A stretch of 43,438 nucleotides of DNA from CADEEV01 sp964442185 (GTDB lineage Bacteria; Acidobacteriota; Vicinamibacteria; Fen-336): the NCBI GenBank assembly GCA_964442185.1, contig CAYTWT010000074.1, positions 1-43,438 on the forward strand, written 5' to 3'. A program made the translations under genes and the position numbers. The stretch's first letter is position 1. Each line of letters opens with the position of its first letter. The notes below the pieces were generated by a model. The model did not search any database. It worked only from the letters and a program-made list of their open reading frames with translations, and had not been told where the DNA came from. This document shows positions 30,501-39,091 of the stretch, in pieces.

Positions 30501-33500
30501 TCTACGCGCCGCACGGCTTCACGGTGGTCGCGCGCACGAAGTGGAACGAGCAGATCGTACCGCCAGGCTGGGACAAGCAGGTCTTTGCAGAGTTCAACAA
30601 CGGCGAGCCGGACGTGGTCTACATGGTCTACGATCCGGCGCAGGTTGGCCGCGAGTACGGGGGCGCCGAAGAGGGGGAGGTGGTCGCCACCACCGAGGAG
30701 GCCGTCCAGAGGCAAACGGACGCCCTGGCGGGCATCCAGGCAGCTCCGACGGCGCCGGAGGCCCTAGGCGCCCCACAGGCGGGCGCGGAGGCCGTGGTCG
30801 AAGGGCAGCCCATCAAGATCCCGCAGAGCGCGCTGCCGCAGGCAGGCCCCGCGGCGCTCGCAGTCGGACAGGAAGTGCGCGTGCCGGAGCTCGACGGCGA
30901 GGTCCAGGCCGTGGTCGACTCCATCGAGGACGAGCTCGTCCGCGTGAAGATGCTGCAGAGCGGCCGGATCTTGAGCTTCAAGCGCACCGAGGTCAGCCCG
31001 TGGCGGCCTCCCGCGCTGCCGCCAGGCCTCGCGGAAGGTGGGATCGAGCCGATCAAGCTCAACGTCACCTACTTCCAGCTGCCGAAGGACAAGGAGCCGA
31101 AGGGCTACCGGCAGCTGTCGAAGTACCTGACCGAGACCGAGAAGGCGAAGATGCGCGCCGACAGCGCGAAGCGCTTCGTCGAGGCGTTCCAAGAGCTTCC
31201 GCCCGAGGCCGACTTCGAGGCCGCCGCCTTGGCTGGCGTCGTGAAGCGGGGCTGGTACGAGCGGAGCGCCGCTGCGATCCGTGATGTCTTCGGCGACGTG
31301 GACGCGCCGCGCTTCGCCGCGCTCTTGGCCGCGATGAGCCCGCAATCGAGCGTCGAGTCGAACCTGATCAACGCCTCGAACACTTGGAAGAACTGGATCG
31401 CCGCCGGACGTCCGACGGATCGCGAGAAGATCCTCGACGTCATGGCCGCAAGCGTCCAGGGAACGCGCGGGCGCGAATCGATTCTGCCCGCGTGGATCAA
31501 CAACAGCCTGAAGTCGCTGCAGTCGGACACGCCGCAGCTCGAGGTGCTCTCGGGCCCGAAGGTCAACTCCTTCATGCTCAACCTGAGAGGCGTGGTCAAC
31601 GAGGTGACCATCGATGCGTGGATGGCCAACTTCGCCTCGCTCAACGCGCGCGTGTTCGGCGGCGCGCTGAACCCGAGCGGCACGGATCCTGGCAAGGGCA
31701 CCGCGTACCTGGCCTTCAGCGCCAAGGTCCGCAAGGTCGCCGCGAAGCTCGGCTGGACGCCATCCGAGGTGCAGGAGACCATCTGGTCGTGGACGAAGAC
31801 CGCCTACGAGCTCGGCGCCGCGGCCGGTGAGGAACGCTCCATCGAGGAACTCGTCCGGCAGGGCGCGATCACGGACGAGGCCATCGCGGAGACGCCGGAT
31901 TTCGCAAAGTTGTTCACAGAAGACGCTTCTATCCGTACAATACTTGAGAAGGCAGGATATGGCGAAGTTCTCAAGGCCGTTGAAGAAGGATTTGCTCGCG
32001 AGCCTGGACGAGGTCCAGCAGCTGCGGGAGAGCGAATCCAGGAACCGCGCGGCGAGGCTTCCCGAGCCCTCCTCCGCAACGCCCGCCGACTCGACCAACT
32101 CATCGAGCAGCGCCTCCGCGAAGAGCGGGAGACCGCTGAGCGAGCCGCTTCCGCCGCCGCCGTCCTTGGAATCGCTAAGCCCCGAAGAGCGCGCGGAAGA
32201 GATGCTCGGCCGGAAGAGATTGCGCGAGCGGTACGAGCGCGCGCAGAACCTGTAGCCGGTCTCCCCGCATCCCAGCCTGGTCCGATCCTCGCCATCAGAC
32301 AAGCCGCCGACCTCTACTCGGCATTCTCCGGCGTTCCGTACCGCGAGCCGTCGGTCTACGTCAAGGCGGATCCGGCGCGCGGCGCCCGCATCATCGCCAA
32401 GGCCTTCGACGACATGAAGCACGATCCGCGCGATCCGCAGGTCGCCGTGGCCTATCGCGCGATGATCAACGAGACGCTCGCGCAGTACCAGTTCGTGAAG
32501 AAGCTCGGGATCAAGATCGACGTGATCAAGGCGGGCATGGACGATCCGTATCCAGAGGGCCCGCGCCAGGTCCACGACGACGTGCGCCGCGGCCACATCT
32601 GGTTCTTCCCGACCTCGAGCGGCCACGGGACGCTGAGCGAGATCCGCGACAATCCGCTGCTCGAGCCCACGGATGAGTTCGTCGGTGATCATCGGATGCT
32701 GGCCAACGACATCTTCCGCGTGGTTCACGACATCTTCGGCCACGCGAAGGAGGGCTTCGGCTTCGGACCACACGGCGAGGAGAACGCCTGGCAGTCGCAC
32801 ATGAGGATGTACTCACCGCTCGCTGCGCGCGCCATGACCACCGAGACGCGCGGTCAGAACAGCTGGGTGAACTACGGCCCATATGGGGAGCAGAATCGCG
32901 CCGAGCAGAAGAAGACGGTCTACGCTGACCAGAAGGTCGGGATCCTGCCGAGCTGGGTTTCCGAGGAAGGTCTGGCGCCGGATCGCGAGCGCGTCTTCTT
33001 TCAGGCTGGTGCGATGGCTGAGCCAGCCGGAAGAGGGCCGGTAACGGAAACCGCGGCATTCAAGAAGTGGTTCGGGGAGTCCGTTGCCGTCGAGCGGGAC
33101 CAGGAGGGGAACCCACTCAAGCCCAGGAGGCCCGTCGTCGTCTACCGTGGCGAGCACGGCGTGACCGACGCTCCGATCCATACCCGCCTGCCGTCGATCA
33201 CGTTCACCGACGACCCAGCGGTTGCCAGTATCTACGCCACCCAGCCAAACAACAGAGACGACCAGGCGGAAGCGTCGAGGATGATCCCCGCCTACCTCTC
33301 GATCCAGAACCCGATCCTGGTCAACACCGACGACCCTTTCATAGACCTTTCCACCCTCCGAAAGGCCCTGGGTAACGACGAGGCCAGGCGTATCGCCCTG
33401 AAGTTTGCGCGCCGTATCGAGAGCGCGAGCTGGTGGGAAGAAAGCCACAGCAATAACATGACGGTCGAGAAGCTGCTCGAGGAATTGCGCGAAGGCGACC

Positions 33501-36500
33501 GCGACCTGGCCGAGATCGACGAGATGTTCGTCGATGCCTACGTCTACCTCGATGACGCCGAGGAGGTCGCCGCCCTCAAGGCGAAGGGATACGACGGAGC
33601 CATTCACAAGGGCTCGGGCGAGAGCATGGACGCCCTGGAATACCGCGTCTTCGACCAGAAGCAGATCAAGAGCGCCATCCCGAAGAGAGGAAACATCTTC
33701 TTCCATGGCGAGACGTTCTACCACAAGATCCAGCGCGTCATCGCAGAGAAGATGGACAACTCGGCCACCGTCGAGCAGGTCCGCGGCATCATCAAGGACA
33801 TCAAGGAAGAGGAGCGGAAATGGTCCGGCGTCGACGAATTCCTCGCGGGCAAGGAGAAGGTCACGAAGGCCGAATTGCTGGAGTTCCTGCGGGCGAATCA
33901 GATTGAGATCAAGGAAGTGACAAAGGGCCATGACATCGCGCGAGCAACGCTCTCCCCCGACGTAATTATCGAAGAGGAAGACGACGGGTCCTGGATGTTG
34001 CGTTCACATACAGGGGAGGAAGGGCCTTTCAGTTCGAGAGAAGAGGCCGAAGCGTTTGGCCTCCGATACGGATATACGGAAGCTGATTCGGAAGCTAGTG
34101 AGGGTGGCCCTGACACCAAGTTCTCTCAATACGTCCTCTCCGGTGGCCAGAACTACCGCGAGCTGCTACTGACGATGCCGGAAAAGGGACATTTTGAATC
34201 ACGCCACTTCTCCGAACCCAACATCCTCGCCCACGTCCGCTTCAACGACCGCGTGGATGCGGATGGAAAGAAGGTCCTCTTCATCGAGGAGATTCAGAGC
34301 GACTGGCATCAGCAGGGAAGGAAGAAGGGGTACACCTCCGATAAATACGCGAAGCTCAAGGCTTTGCAAAAAGAGGGGCTGAGCGACGCCGTAGATGCTG
34401 CCCTTCGGGACATGGGGAGGCTCGGCTTCGATGCTCTTGTTTCCGCGCGGGCGGCGATCAGGGATAACCCCGACTATGAGGACATGTGGGAGATCGAAGA
34501 GAAGTACAAACCGTTGCTCCGGCGCTACTACGACCACGCGGAAGCAGAGGCGAGGCTCGAAGAGAGGGGCGGCGGTGTCCCCGATGCACCTTTCAAGAAA
34601 ACGTGGCACGAGTTCGCGCTCAAGCGAATGATTCGGTACGCCGCCGAGAACGGTTACGGCAAGGTGGCGTGGACGACGGGCGCGCAGCAGGTGAAGAGGT
34701 ATCCCGAAGCGCTGCGCCAGGTCGTGGACCTCATCACCTGGACGGCGCCGGACGAAGCGGGCGACCGCCACGTCCAGGCGCTGAAAGGCGATGCCGTCCA
34801 GTTCACGGGCAGCCTGAAAGCCGACGGCACTTTCAGCAACGGCGCCGCAGCGGGCAAGGACATCGCCGAGGTCTTCGGCAAGGGCATGGCCGAGAAGATC
34901 GTTTCCTCGAACGAGCCAGGCCGCCTCGAAGGCAAGGACTTCACCGTCGGCGGCGAGGGGATGAAGGGCTTCTACGACGAGATGATCCCCAACTTCCTGA
35001 ACAAGTTCGGGAAGAAGTACGGGGCGAGGGTTGGGACCGCGAGCATCAGCCTGCGCGGCCCCGCGGACACGGGGGCACCGGCCAGGAAGCAGCACTACGG
35101 GATGGAGCATGATATCGGAAAAGAGCCCGTCGTTGTTTACGACGAACTGACCAACGAGCGCTTCCCTTTCGCGACCAGAGAAGAGGGCCAGGCTTTCATC
35201 TCGAGAAGGCTGGCCGCTGAGCTCGGCGAGATCGAAGAGGTCCAGGCCCTCCCCATCACCGCCGAGCTCAAGAAGGCCGCGCTCGAGGAAGGCTTCCCGC
35301 TTTTCCAACCAGGAAAAGAGGGCGCCCGCGGCCAGATCCGCATCGGCCCGAACGGCATCAACATCGACCTGCTCAAGAACGCGGATCTGTCCACGTTCCT
35401 CCACGAGAGCGGACACTTCTACCTCGAGGTGCTTGCGGATCTCGCGACGGCGCCAGATGCTCCGGCCGAGATCAAGAAAGACTTCGAGACCGTGCTCGAG
35501 TGGATGGGCGTGAAGTCTCGGGCAGAGATCGGCGAAGCCCAGCAGGAGCAGTGGGCCCGCGGCTTCGAGGCGTACCTCTCCGAAGGCAAGGCGCCGACGT
35601 CTGCACTGCGCGCGGCCTTCGCGAAGTTCCGCGCCTGGCTCATCGCGGTCTACCGAGAGCTGCGCAAGCTGAACGTCACGCTGACGCCCGAGGTCCGCAA
35701 CGTCATGGATCGGATGCTGGCCACGAACGAGGAGCTCGAGGCCGCTCGGATCGAGCAGCAGATGGCGCCGCTCTTCGCGGATCCGGCCGCGGTGGGCATG
35801 ACCGAGAAGCAGGCGACCGGCTACCGCGAGGCCATCGAAGAGGCGAAGCGCGCGGCCGAAGAGGAGCTCACGGCCAAGGTCATCGGCCAAGTCCAGCGCG
35901 AGCAGAAGAGCTGGTGGAAGGAAGAGCGCGAGAAGGTCAGCAAGGAAGTCGAATCCGAGGTCAACGAGCAGAAGGAATACTTCGCGCTCACCACGCTCCA
36001 GGAGTCCACGCCGGAGCAGAAGCTCAACTTCGTCGCGACGGCCGATCTCGTCGGCGGCGAACGGATGGCCAAGCTGCCGAAGGACATCACGACGAAACTC
36101 GGGACAGGCCTGACGCCGGATCAGGCGGCGGATCTCTTCGGCTTCAAGTCCGGCGACGAGATGCTCGCAATCTTCGAGCAGTTGCAGCCGCGCGAGAAGC
36201 TGATCAACCAGCTCACGACGCAGCGCATGAGGGCGCGGCACGGCGATCTGCTGCTCGATGGCACGATGCCGGTCGAGGCGATGAAGGCGATCCACAACGA
36301 GAAGCGGTCGCTGCTCCTGCGGAAGGAGCTCGAGTATCTCGTGTCCGAGGAGTTCTCGAAGTTCAAGGGCCTGGTCCGGCGCATGGCGCGCCCGCTTCCG
36401 CCGCTCGCGGCCGTGCGGTCGCAGGCCGAGCAGGCCATCGCGATCAGGAAGGTCTCGGCGATCAACCCGCTGATCTACCAGCGCGCCGAGGTGAAGGCGG

Positions 36501-39073
36501 GCAAGGCGGCCGTGGACGCACTGTTGCGCGGGAACATCGACGATGCGTTCAAGGCGAAGCAGCAGGAGCTCTTCAATCATGAGCTCTATCGGGCGGCCTC
36601 GGCGGCTCGCGAGGACGTCGACAGCATCGTGAAGTACATGGCGCGCTTCGGCAAGTCGTCCACGCGCGAGCGCATCGGCAAGGCGGGCGCCGACTACCTC
36701 GAGCAGATCGACGCGATCCTCGACCGCTTCGACTTCCGCAAGAGCATTTCGCAGGCCGACATCGCGGGCCGGAAGGGGCTCGCGAAATGGGTTGCGGAAC
36801 AAGAGGAGAAGGGCAACGTCGTCGAGGTGCCGGAGAAGCTCTTGAACGACGCCTATCGCCAGCACTACAAGGACACCGTCTACGAGGAGCTCGTCGGGAT
36901 CCGCGACACGGTGAAGAACATCGAGCACCTGGCCAAGCTCAAGAACCAGCTCCTGAAGGACGCGAAGAAGCGCGAGGTCGACGCGGCCGTGGCGGAAGCG
37001 GTCACGTCCATCGAGAAGCACTCGAAGGGAAAGCGCAAGAAGGAGATCGAGACCAGACTTCCGCAGTTCGATCTGCCTCGGCTCGGCGCTGGGATCCTCG
37101 CCTCTCACCGGAAGTTCGCCAGCTACGCGCGGCAGATGGACGGCTTCGAGGACGGCGGCGTCCTGTGGGAGCTGCTCGTCCGGCCCATGAACGAAGCGGG
37201 CGACACCGAGACCGCGATGAAGTCCGAGGCCGCCACGAAGCTCTCCGAGATCTTCAGCGTCTACAAGGCGGCCGACATCGCGAAGATGTACCGCAAGGAG
37301 TTCATCCCGCAGATCCAGCGCAGCCTGACCAGAATGGGCCAGCTCATGGTGGCGCTGAACTGGGGCAACGCCGACAACCGTCAGAAGCTGCTCGACGGCT
37401 ACGAGTGGGATCCTCACCAGGTTCAGGCCATCCTTGACCGCCTCGACGAGCGTGACTGGAAGTTCGTGCAGAGCGTGTGGGACTACATCGATACCTACTG
37501 GCCGGAGTCGAAGGCGCTGAGCGAGCGCGTGACCGGCCTGGCGCCGGAGAAGGTCGAGGCCCAGGAGCTCGTGACGAAGTTCGGCACGTTCCGCGGCGGG
37601 TACTTCCCGCTGAAGTACGACGAACGGCAGAGCCCGAAGGCGTTCGCGAACGTGGCGAAGGAAGCGGCCGAGCGCGCGCTCCGCGGCGCCACGATCCGCT
37701 CGACGACGAAGCACGGTCACCGCAAAGACCGCGTCCAGGGCGTGAAGAAACCGATCCGCCTGGACTTCGGCTCGATCTTCGAGCACGTCAGCGAAGTCAT
37801 CCACGACCAGACGCACTACGAATTCCTGATCGACGTCAACAAGCTGCTCGGAAACGAGAAGCTTCAGGAAGCGATGATCGATCACTACGGCGATCAGGTG
37901 TACCGGCAGCTGACCTCGGCCATCCAGGACATCGCGGGCGGCGACGTCGCGTCTCAGACCTCCTTCGAGAAGGCGATCAACTGGCTGCGCACCGGCACCT
38001 CGATCTCGGCCATGGGCTGGAACTTCATGACCGCGCTCGCCCAGCCGCTCGGCATCACGCAGTCCATCGTCCGCATCGGGCCGAAATGGTTCGCGCGAGG
38101 AATGATGCGCTGGCTCGGAGACGCGGCTCGGATGGAGAACACCGTCCGCTGGATCCAGGAGCGCTCGAGCTTCATGGCCAACCGCGCGAAGACCCAGCTG
38201 CGCGAGATCAACGAGATCCGCAACCACATCTCGGCGGGCAGCAAGATCGGCGTGTACGTCGACGTCGCTTCCGAAGCGGCGACCGGCGGGCGCTTCAAGT
38301 TCAGCCGGATCGGCGAGAGCTACTTCTGGCTGATCACGCGGGCGCAGATGATCGCCGACGTCCCGACTTGGCTCGGCGCCTACGAGAAGGCCATGGCCGA
38401 GCTGAAGCCGGAAAGCGCTGGATCGGCCGAGGAGATCAAGGAGATCGAGAAGCGCGTCGTGGCGCTGGCCGACCAGGCCGTGCTCGATGCGCAGGGCGGC
38501 GGCCAGGTCAAGGATCTCGCGCAGATCCAGCGCGGCGGGCCGCTGCTGAAGCTGTGGACGAACTTCTACAACTACTTCAACACGACCTTCAACCTGACGG
38601 CCGAGTCGATTGCTCGCACGAACTTCAAGTCGCCGTTCGAAGTCGGGCGCCTGGCCGGAGATCTCCTGCTGCTCTACACGGTTCCGGCCGTGCTCGGCCT
38701 GTTGGTACGCGAGGCGATCAAGGGCAAGAAGGGCGGCGACGACGACCTCGCGAAAAAGCTGGTCGGAGAGCAGGCGTCCTATCTGCTCGGGACCATGGTC
38801 GGACTGCGCGAGCTCGGCGCCGCGGCGCGCGGCTTCCATGGATACGAGGGCCCCGCGGGCGCGAGGTTCTTCGCTGAGTTCGGTGGGCTCGTGAAGCAGA
38901 TCAGCCAAGGCGAGATTGACGCAGGCTTCTGGAAGGATCTCAACGACACGTCGGGGATCCTGTTCCATTACCCGTCGGGCCAAGTGAACCGCTTCGTGAA
39001 TGGCTTCGCCGCGCTCCAGGATGGAGACACGGCGAATCCGGCGGTTATTCTCACGGGACCGCCGAAGAAGTAG
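27572..39073 (+). CDS. Giant polyvalent internal virion protein (gp16 analogue)
   Basis: A 3,833-aa protein (GTG start) occupying the place of T7 gp16 and probably ejected with the DNA. Parts in order: two WYxKxIRxR repeats (1-50); hydrophobic segments (about 284-350); GNAT/PolyVal-like alpha/beta domain (about 875-1030); SH3-like strands (about 1100-1145); a DUF7178-like helical domain (about 1165-1420); a His-rich domain with VHDIFGHAKEG (about 1716-1726); an ART-PolyVal-like domain (about 1826-2035; VVYRGEHG at about 1857); a GNAT-like PolyVal region (about 2045-2580; FIEEIQSDWHQQG and KTWHEFALKRMIRYAA); a zincin with HESGH (2611-2615) and a FEAYL glutamate near 2666; long helices (2690-3340); an LPD38-like C-terminal domain with a membrane-like end (about 3700-3718). 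No lytic transglycosylase is seen. Two small +1-frame genes overlap its linkers, and GC3 varies between modules, which points to mosaic assembly. Confidence 0.8.
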   Translation: MPEVPQEEENWYDKKIRERGLEVPPQEEQPESWYEKQIRLRAAEMNVVVDASKQISPDLAARVVRQERKTGLPTDMLAENLESIEAETAKADFNIESFRKTSPVVFNWVKSSPFYYKLLQEPGDLEKVQNIELLLTRPKHMWPMPQPLIEERARKAAEHRAATRLAIFGMATSIADPEGYKRAQASLTEEFYPGELAQRMDEERRIGSQDQKGFFEHLGQRFNENPVFWAPFLSAVPDMDRALELYDAAKHVEAGTASYTESELLLRYARLAESDEMRGTSIIGKTAGIISELPAFALEFGATGGVFSGAKGLILKGGKEAAESLLRRSIANIVGAVAQTAVAMPIRTATNTIQRMTPQGEIASKGEFITYRIVPGSGESFGVALSKAVVTAFAEIASERTGKLFEVLDRPLNKALFGWWLGKHPNATADAFQKFLVKNGVHGVLGEMGEERIGDLMKWAGGVQPFPWPDANTPGNLAAEALAFSVPQAASFGAARLFKTPIRSNPTFFEQLGANVQNLKVMKTAPEKIEEIISLATKGKANEFVYTPVDTWNTYWQGQKDAQGLQVDPRAMAREVLGSVTSYDEAVQSGSDLQIPMSRYAVTIAATAHNDYFKDELRSAPTEMNGREQKDLEVQIGEEAAGKEAPRPESEVGVRVRGQLRSAGFDEPTTEAYAQLYESTFTTLAERSGTTPAELFSRYALQIGRPDLAVPGAIREPDATAPVAEAVGAAQEALVQAGAVPLEGAEKTQAEPASPGEILDLQNLFGADLLKEYLGGEGLAGPEQLTKEDAAYLASAPTLEAARGAISGRRAAITTAVRQAQLFSERAEGVPETFTRKSAEDAGVVRLLNSPVAAVHEPAETTTAALTAEGFSSPTLYELAPSDESAKTFVDAITAAKKTNDFGAAVYVYSEAEYKAMRLFANEDGSAGFALKGDDIVSIFKNTNTPATGSVVDAMMLLAVKEGGRRLDAFDTILPVIYAPHGFTVVARTKWNEQIVPPGWDKQVFAEFNNGEPDVVYMVYDPAQVGREYGGAEEGEVVATTEEAVQRQTDALAGIQAAPTAPEALGAPQAGAEAVVEGQPIKIPQSALPQAGPAALAVGQEVRVPELDGEVQAVVDSIEDELVRVKMLQSGRILSFKRTEVSPWRPPALPPGLAEGGIEPIKLNVTYFQLPKDKEPKGYRQLSKYLTETEKAKMRADSAKRFVEAFQELPPEADFEAAALAGVVKRGWYERSAAAIRDVFGDVDAPRFAALLAAMSPQSSVESNLINASNTWKNWIAAGRPTDREKILDVMAASVQGTRGRESILPAWINNSLKSLQSDTPQLEVLSGPKVNSFMLNLRGVVNEVTIDAWMANFASLNARVFGGALNPSGTDPGKGTAYLAFSAKVRKVAAKLGWTPSEVQETIWSWTKTAYELGAAAGEERSIEELVRQGAITDEAIAETPDFAKLFTEDASIRTILEKAGYGEVLKAVEEGFAREPGRGPAAAGERIQEPRGEASRALLRNARRLDQLIEQRLREERETAERAASAAAVLGIAKPRRARGRDARPEEIARAVRARAEPVAGLPASQPGPILAIRQAADLYSAFSGVPYREPSVYVKADPARGARIIAKAFDDMKHDPRDPQVAVAYRAMINETLAQYQFVKKLGIKIDVIKAGMDDPYPEGPRQVHDDVRRGHIWFFPTSSGHGTLSEIRDNPLLEPTDEFVGDHRMLANDIFRVVHDIFGHAKEGFGFGPHGEENAWQSHMRMYSPLAARAMTTETRGQNSWVNYGPYGEQNRAEQKKTVYADQKVGILPSWVSEEGLAPDRERVFFQAGAMAEPAGRGPVTETAAFKKWFGESVAVERDQEGNPLKPRRPVVVYRGEHGVTDAPIHTRLPSITFTDDPAVASIYATQPNNRDDQAEASRMIPAYLSIQNPILVNTDDPFIDLSTLRKALGNDEARRIALKFARRIESASWWEESHSNNMTVEKLLEELREGDRDLAEIDEMFVDAYVYLDDAEEVAALKAKGYDGAIHKGSGESMDALEYRVFDQKQIKSAIPKRGNIFFHGETFYHKIQRVIAEKMDNSATVEQVRGIIKDIKEEERKWSGVDEFLAGKEKVTKAELLEFLRANQIEIKEVTKGHDIARATLSPDVIIEEEDDGSWMLRSHTGEEGPFSSREEAEAFGLRYGYTEADSEASEGGPDTKFSQYVLSGGQNYRELLLTMPEKGHFESRHFSEPNILAHVRFNDRVDADGKKVLFIEEIQSDWHQQGRKKGYTSDKYAKLKALQKEGLSDAVDAALRDMGRLGFDALVSARAAIRDNPDYEDMWEIEEKYKPLLRRYYDHAEAEARLEERGGGVPDAPFKKTWHEFALKRMIRYAAENGYGKVAWTTGAQQVKRYPEALRQVVDLITWTAPDEAGDRHVQALKGDAVQFTGSLKADGTFSNGAAAGKDIAEVFGKGMAEKIVSSNEPGRLEGKDFTVGGEGMKGFYDEMIPNFLNKFGKKYGARVGTASISLRGPADTGAPARKQHYGMEHDIGKEPVVVYDELTNERFPFATREEGQAFISRRLAAELGEIEEVQALPITAELKKAALEEGFPLFQPGKEGARGQIRIGPNGINIDLLKNADLSTFLHESGHFYLEVLADLATAPDAPAEIKKDFETVLEWMGVKSRAEIGEAQQEQWARGFEAYLSEGKAPTSALRAAFAKFRAWLIAVYRELRKLNVTLTPEVRNVMDRMLATNEELEAARIEQQMAPLFADPAAVGMTEKQATGYREAIEEAKRAAEEELTAKVIGQVQREQKSWWKEEREKVSKEVESEVNEQKEYFALTTLQESTPEQKLNFVATADLVGGERMAKLPKDITTKLGTGLTPDQAADLFGFKSGDEMLAIFEQLQPREKLINQLTTQRMRARHGDLLLDGTMPVEAMKAIHNEKRSLLLRKELEYLVSEEFSKFKGLVRRMARPLPPLAAVRSQAEQAIAIRKVSAINPLIYQRAEVKAGKAAVDALLRGNIDDAFKAKQQELFNHELYRAASAAREDVDSIVKYMARFGKSSTRERIGKAGADYLEQIDAILDRFDFRKSISQADIAGRKGLAKWVAEQEEKGNVVEVPEKLLNDAYRQHYKDTVYEELVGIRDTVKNIEHLAKLKNQLLKDAKKREVDAAVAEAVTSIEKHSKGKRKKEIETRLPQFDLPRLGAGILASHRKFASYARQMDGFEDGGVLWELLVRPMNEAGDTETAMKSEAATKLSEIFSVYKAADIAKMYRKEFIPQIQRSLTRMGQLMVALNWGNADNRQKLLDGYEWDPHQVQAILDRLDERDWKFVQSVWDYIDTYWPESKALSERVTGLAPEKVEAQELVTKFGTFRGGYFPLKYDERQSPKAFANVAKEAAERALRGATIRSTTKHGHRKDRVQGVKKPIRLDFGSIFEHVSEVIHDQTHYEFLIDVNKLLGNEKLQEAMIDHYGDQVYRQLTSAIQDIAGGDVASQTSFEKAINWLRTGTSISAMGWNFMTALAQPLGITQSIVRIGPKWFARGMMRWLGDAARMENTVRWIQERSSFMANRAKTQLREINEIRNHISAGSKIGVYVDVASEAATGGRFKFSRIGESYFWLITRAQMIADVPTWLGAYEKAMAELKPESAGSAEEIKEIEKRVVALADQAVLDAQGGGQVKDLAQIQRGGPLLKLWTNFYNYFNTTFNLTAESIARTNFKSPFEVGRLAGDLLLLYTVPAVLGLLVREAIKGKKGGDDDLAKKLVGEQASYLLGTMVGLRELGAAARGFHGYEGPAGARFFAEFGGLVKQISQGEIDAGFWKDLNDTSGILFHYPSGQVNRFVNGFAALQDGDTANPAVILTGPPKK
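29907..30116 (+). CDS. Possible 69-aa gene overlapping the polyvalent gene (+1 frame)
   Basis: A TTG start with GGAGGAG six bases upstream opens a 69-codon frame in +1 relative to the giant gene: Pro/Ser/Lys-rich at first (PDQNSSPRKTPPTSPQP), then a basic helical end (SLANALKVYPKLSPEKAQKM, then LESFGS). In my hand count 19 of 69 codons end in A or T here, against about 30 of 71 in the giant frame over the same bases, so codon bias modestly favours this frame. It falls in an otherwise poorly conserved linker of the giant protein (about residues 779-848). No function is recognised; chance remains possible. Confidence 0.35.
   Translation: MPDQNSSPRKTPPTSPQPLPSKQPGAPSPAGGPLSRLLSGRRNSLANALKVYPKLSPEKAQKMLESFGS
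31913..31941 (+). promoter_or_regulatory. Promoter-like site inside the polyvalent gene
   Basis: TTCACA (31913-31918) and TACAAT (31936-31941) with exact 17-bp spacing; the -10 matches consensus at five of six positions. It stands 17 bases before the start of the nested 98-aa gene, in an AT-richer patch of the giant gene. Confidence 0.5.
31959..32255 (+). CDS. 98-aa gene nested in the polyvalent gene (+1 frame)
   Basis: ATG start after AGAAGGCAGGAT, with a promoter-like site upstream. The product begins MAKFSRPLKKDLLASLDEVQ, has a Ser/Ala/Pro-rich middle with PLPPPPSLESLSPEE, and ends in a basic helix (LGRKRLRERYERAQNL). By hand count only 13 of 98 codons end in A or T, like the rest of the phage, whereas about 45 of 99 do in the giant frame over the same bases. 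The giant protein is a low-complexity Arg/Ala linker there (about residues 1463-1562). So this frame behaves as the coding one locally, while the giant frame has merely stayed open. No family is recognised. An inserted gene kept in a linker, or an overprinted product, are the two readings. Confidence 0.6.
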   Translation: MAKFSRPLKKDLLASLDEVQQLRESESRNRAARLPEPSSATPADSTNSSSSASAKSGRPLSEPLPPPPSLESLSPEERAEEMLGRKRLRERYERAQNL

Positions 39074-39091
39074 ACTGAGGAGGGGGATAGC

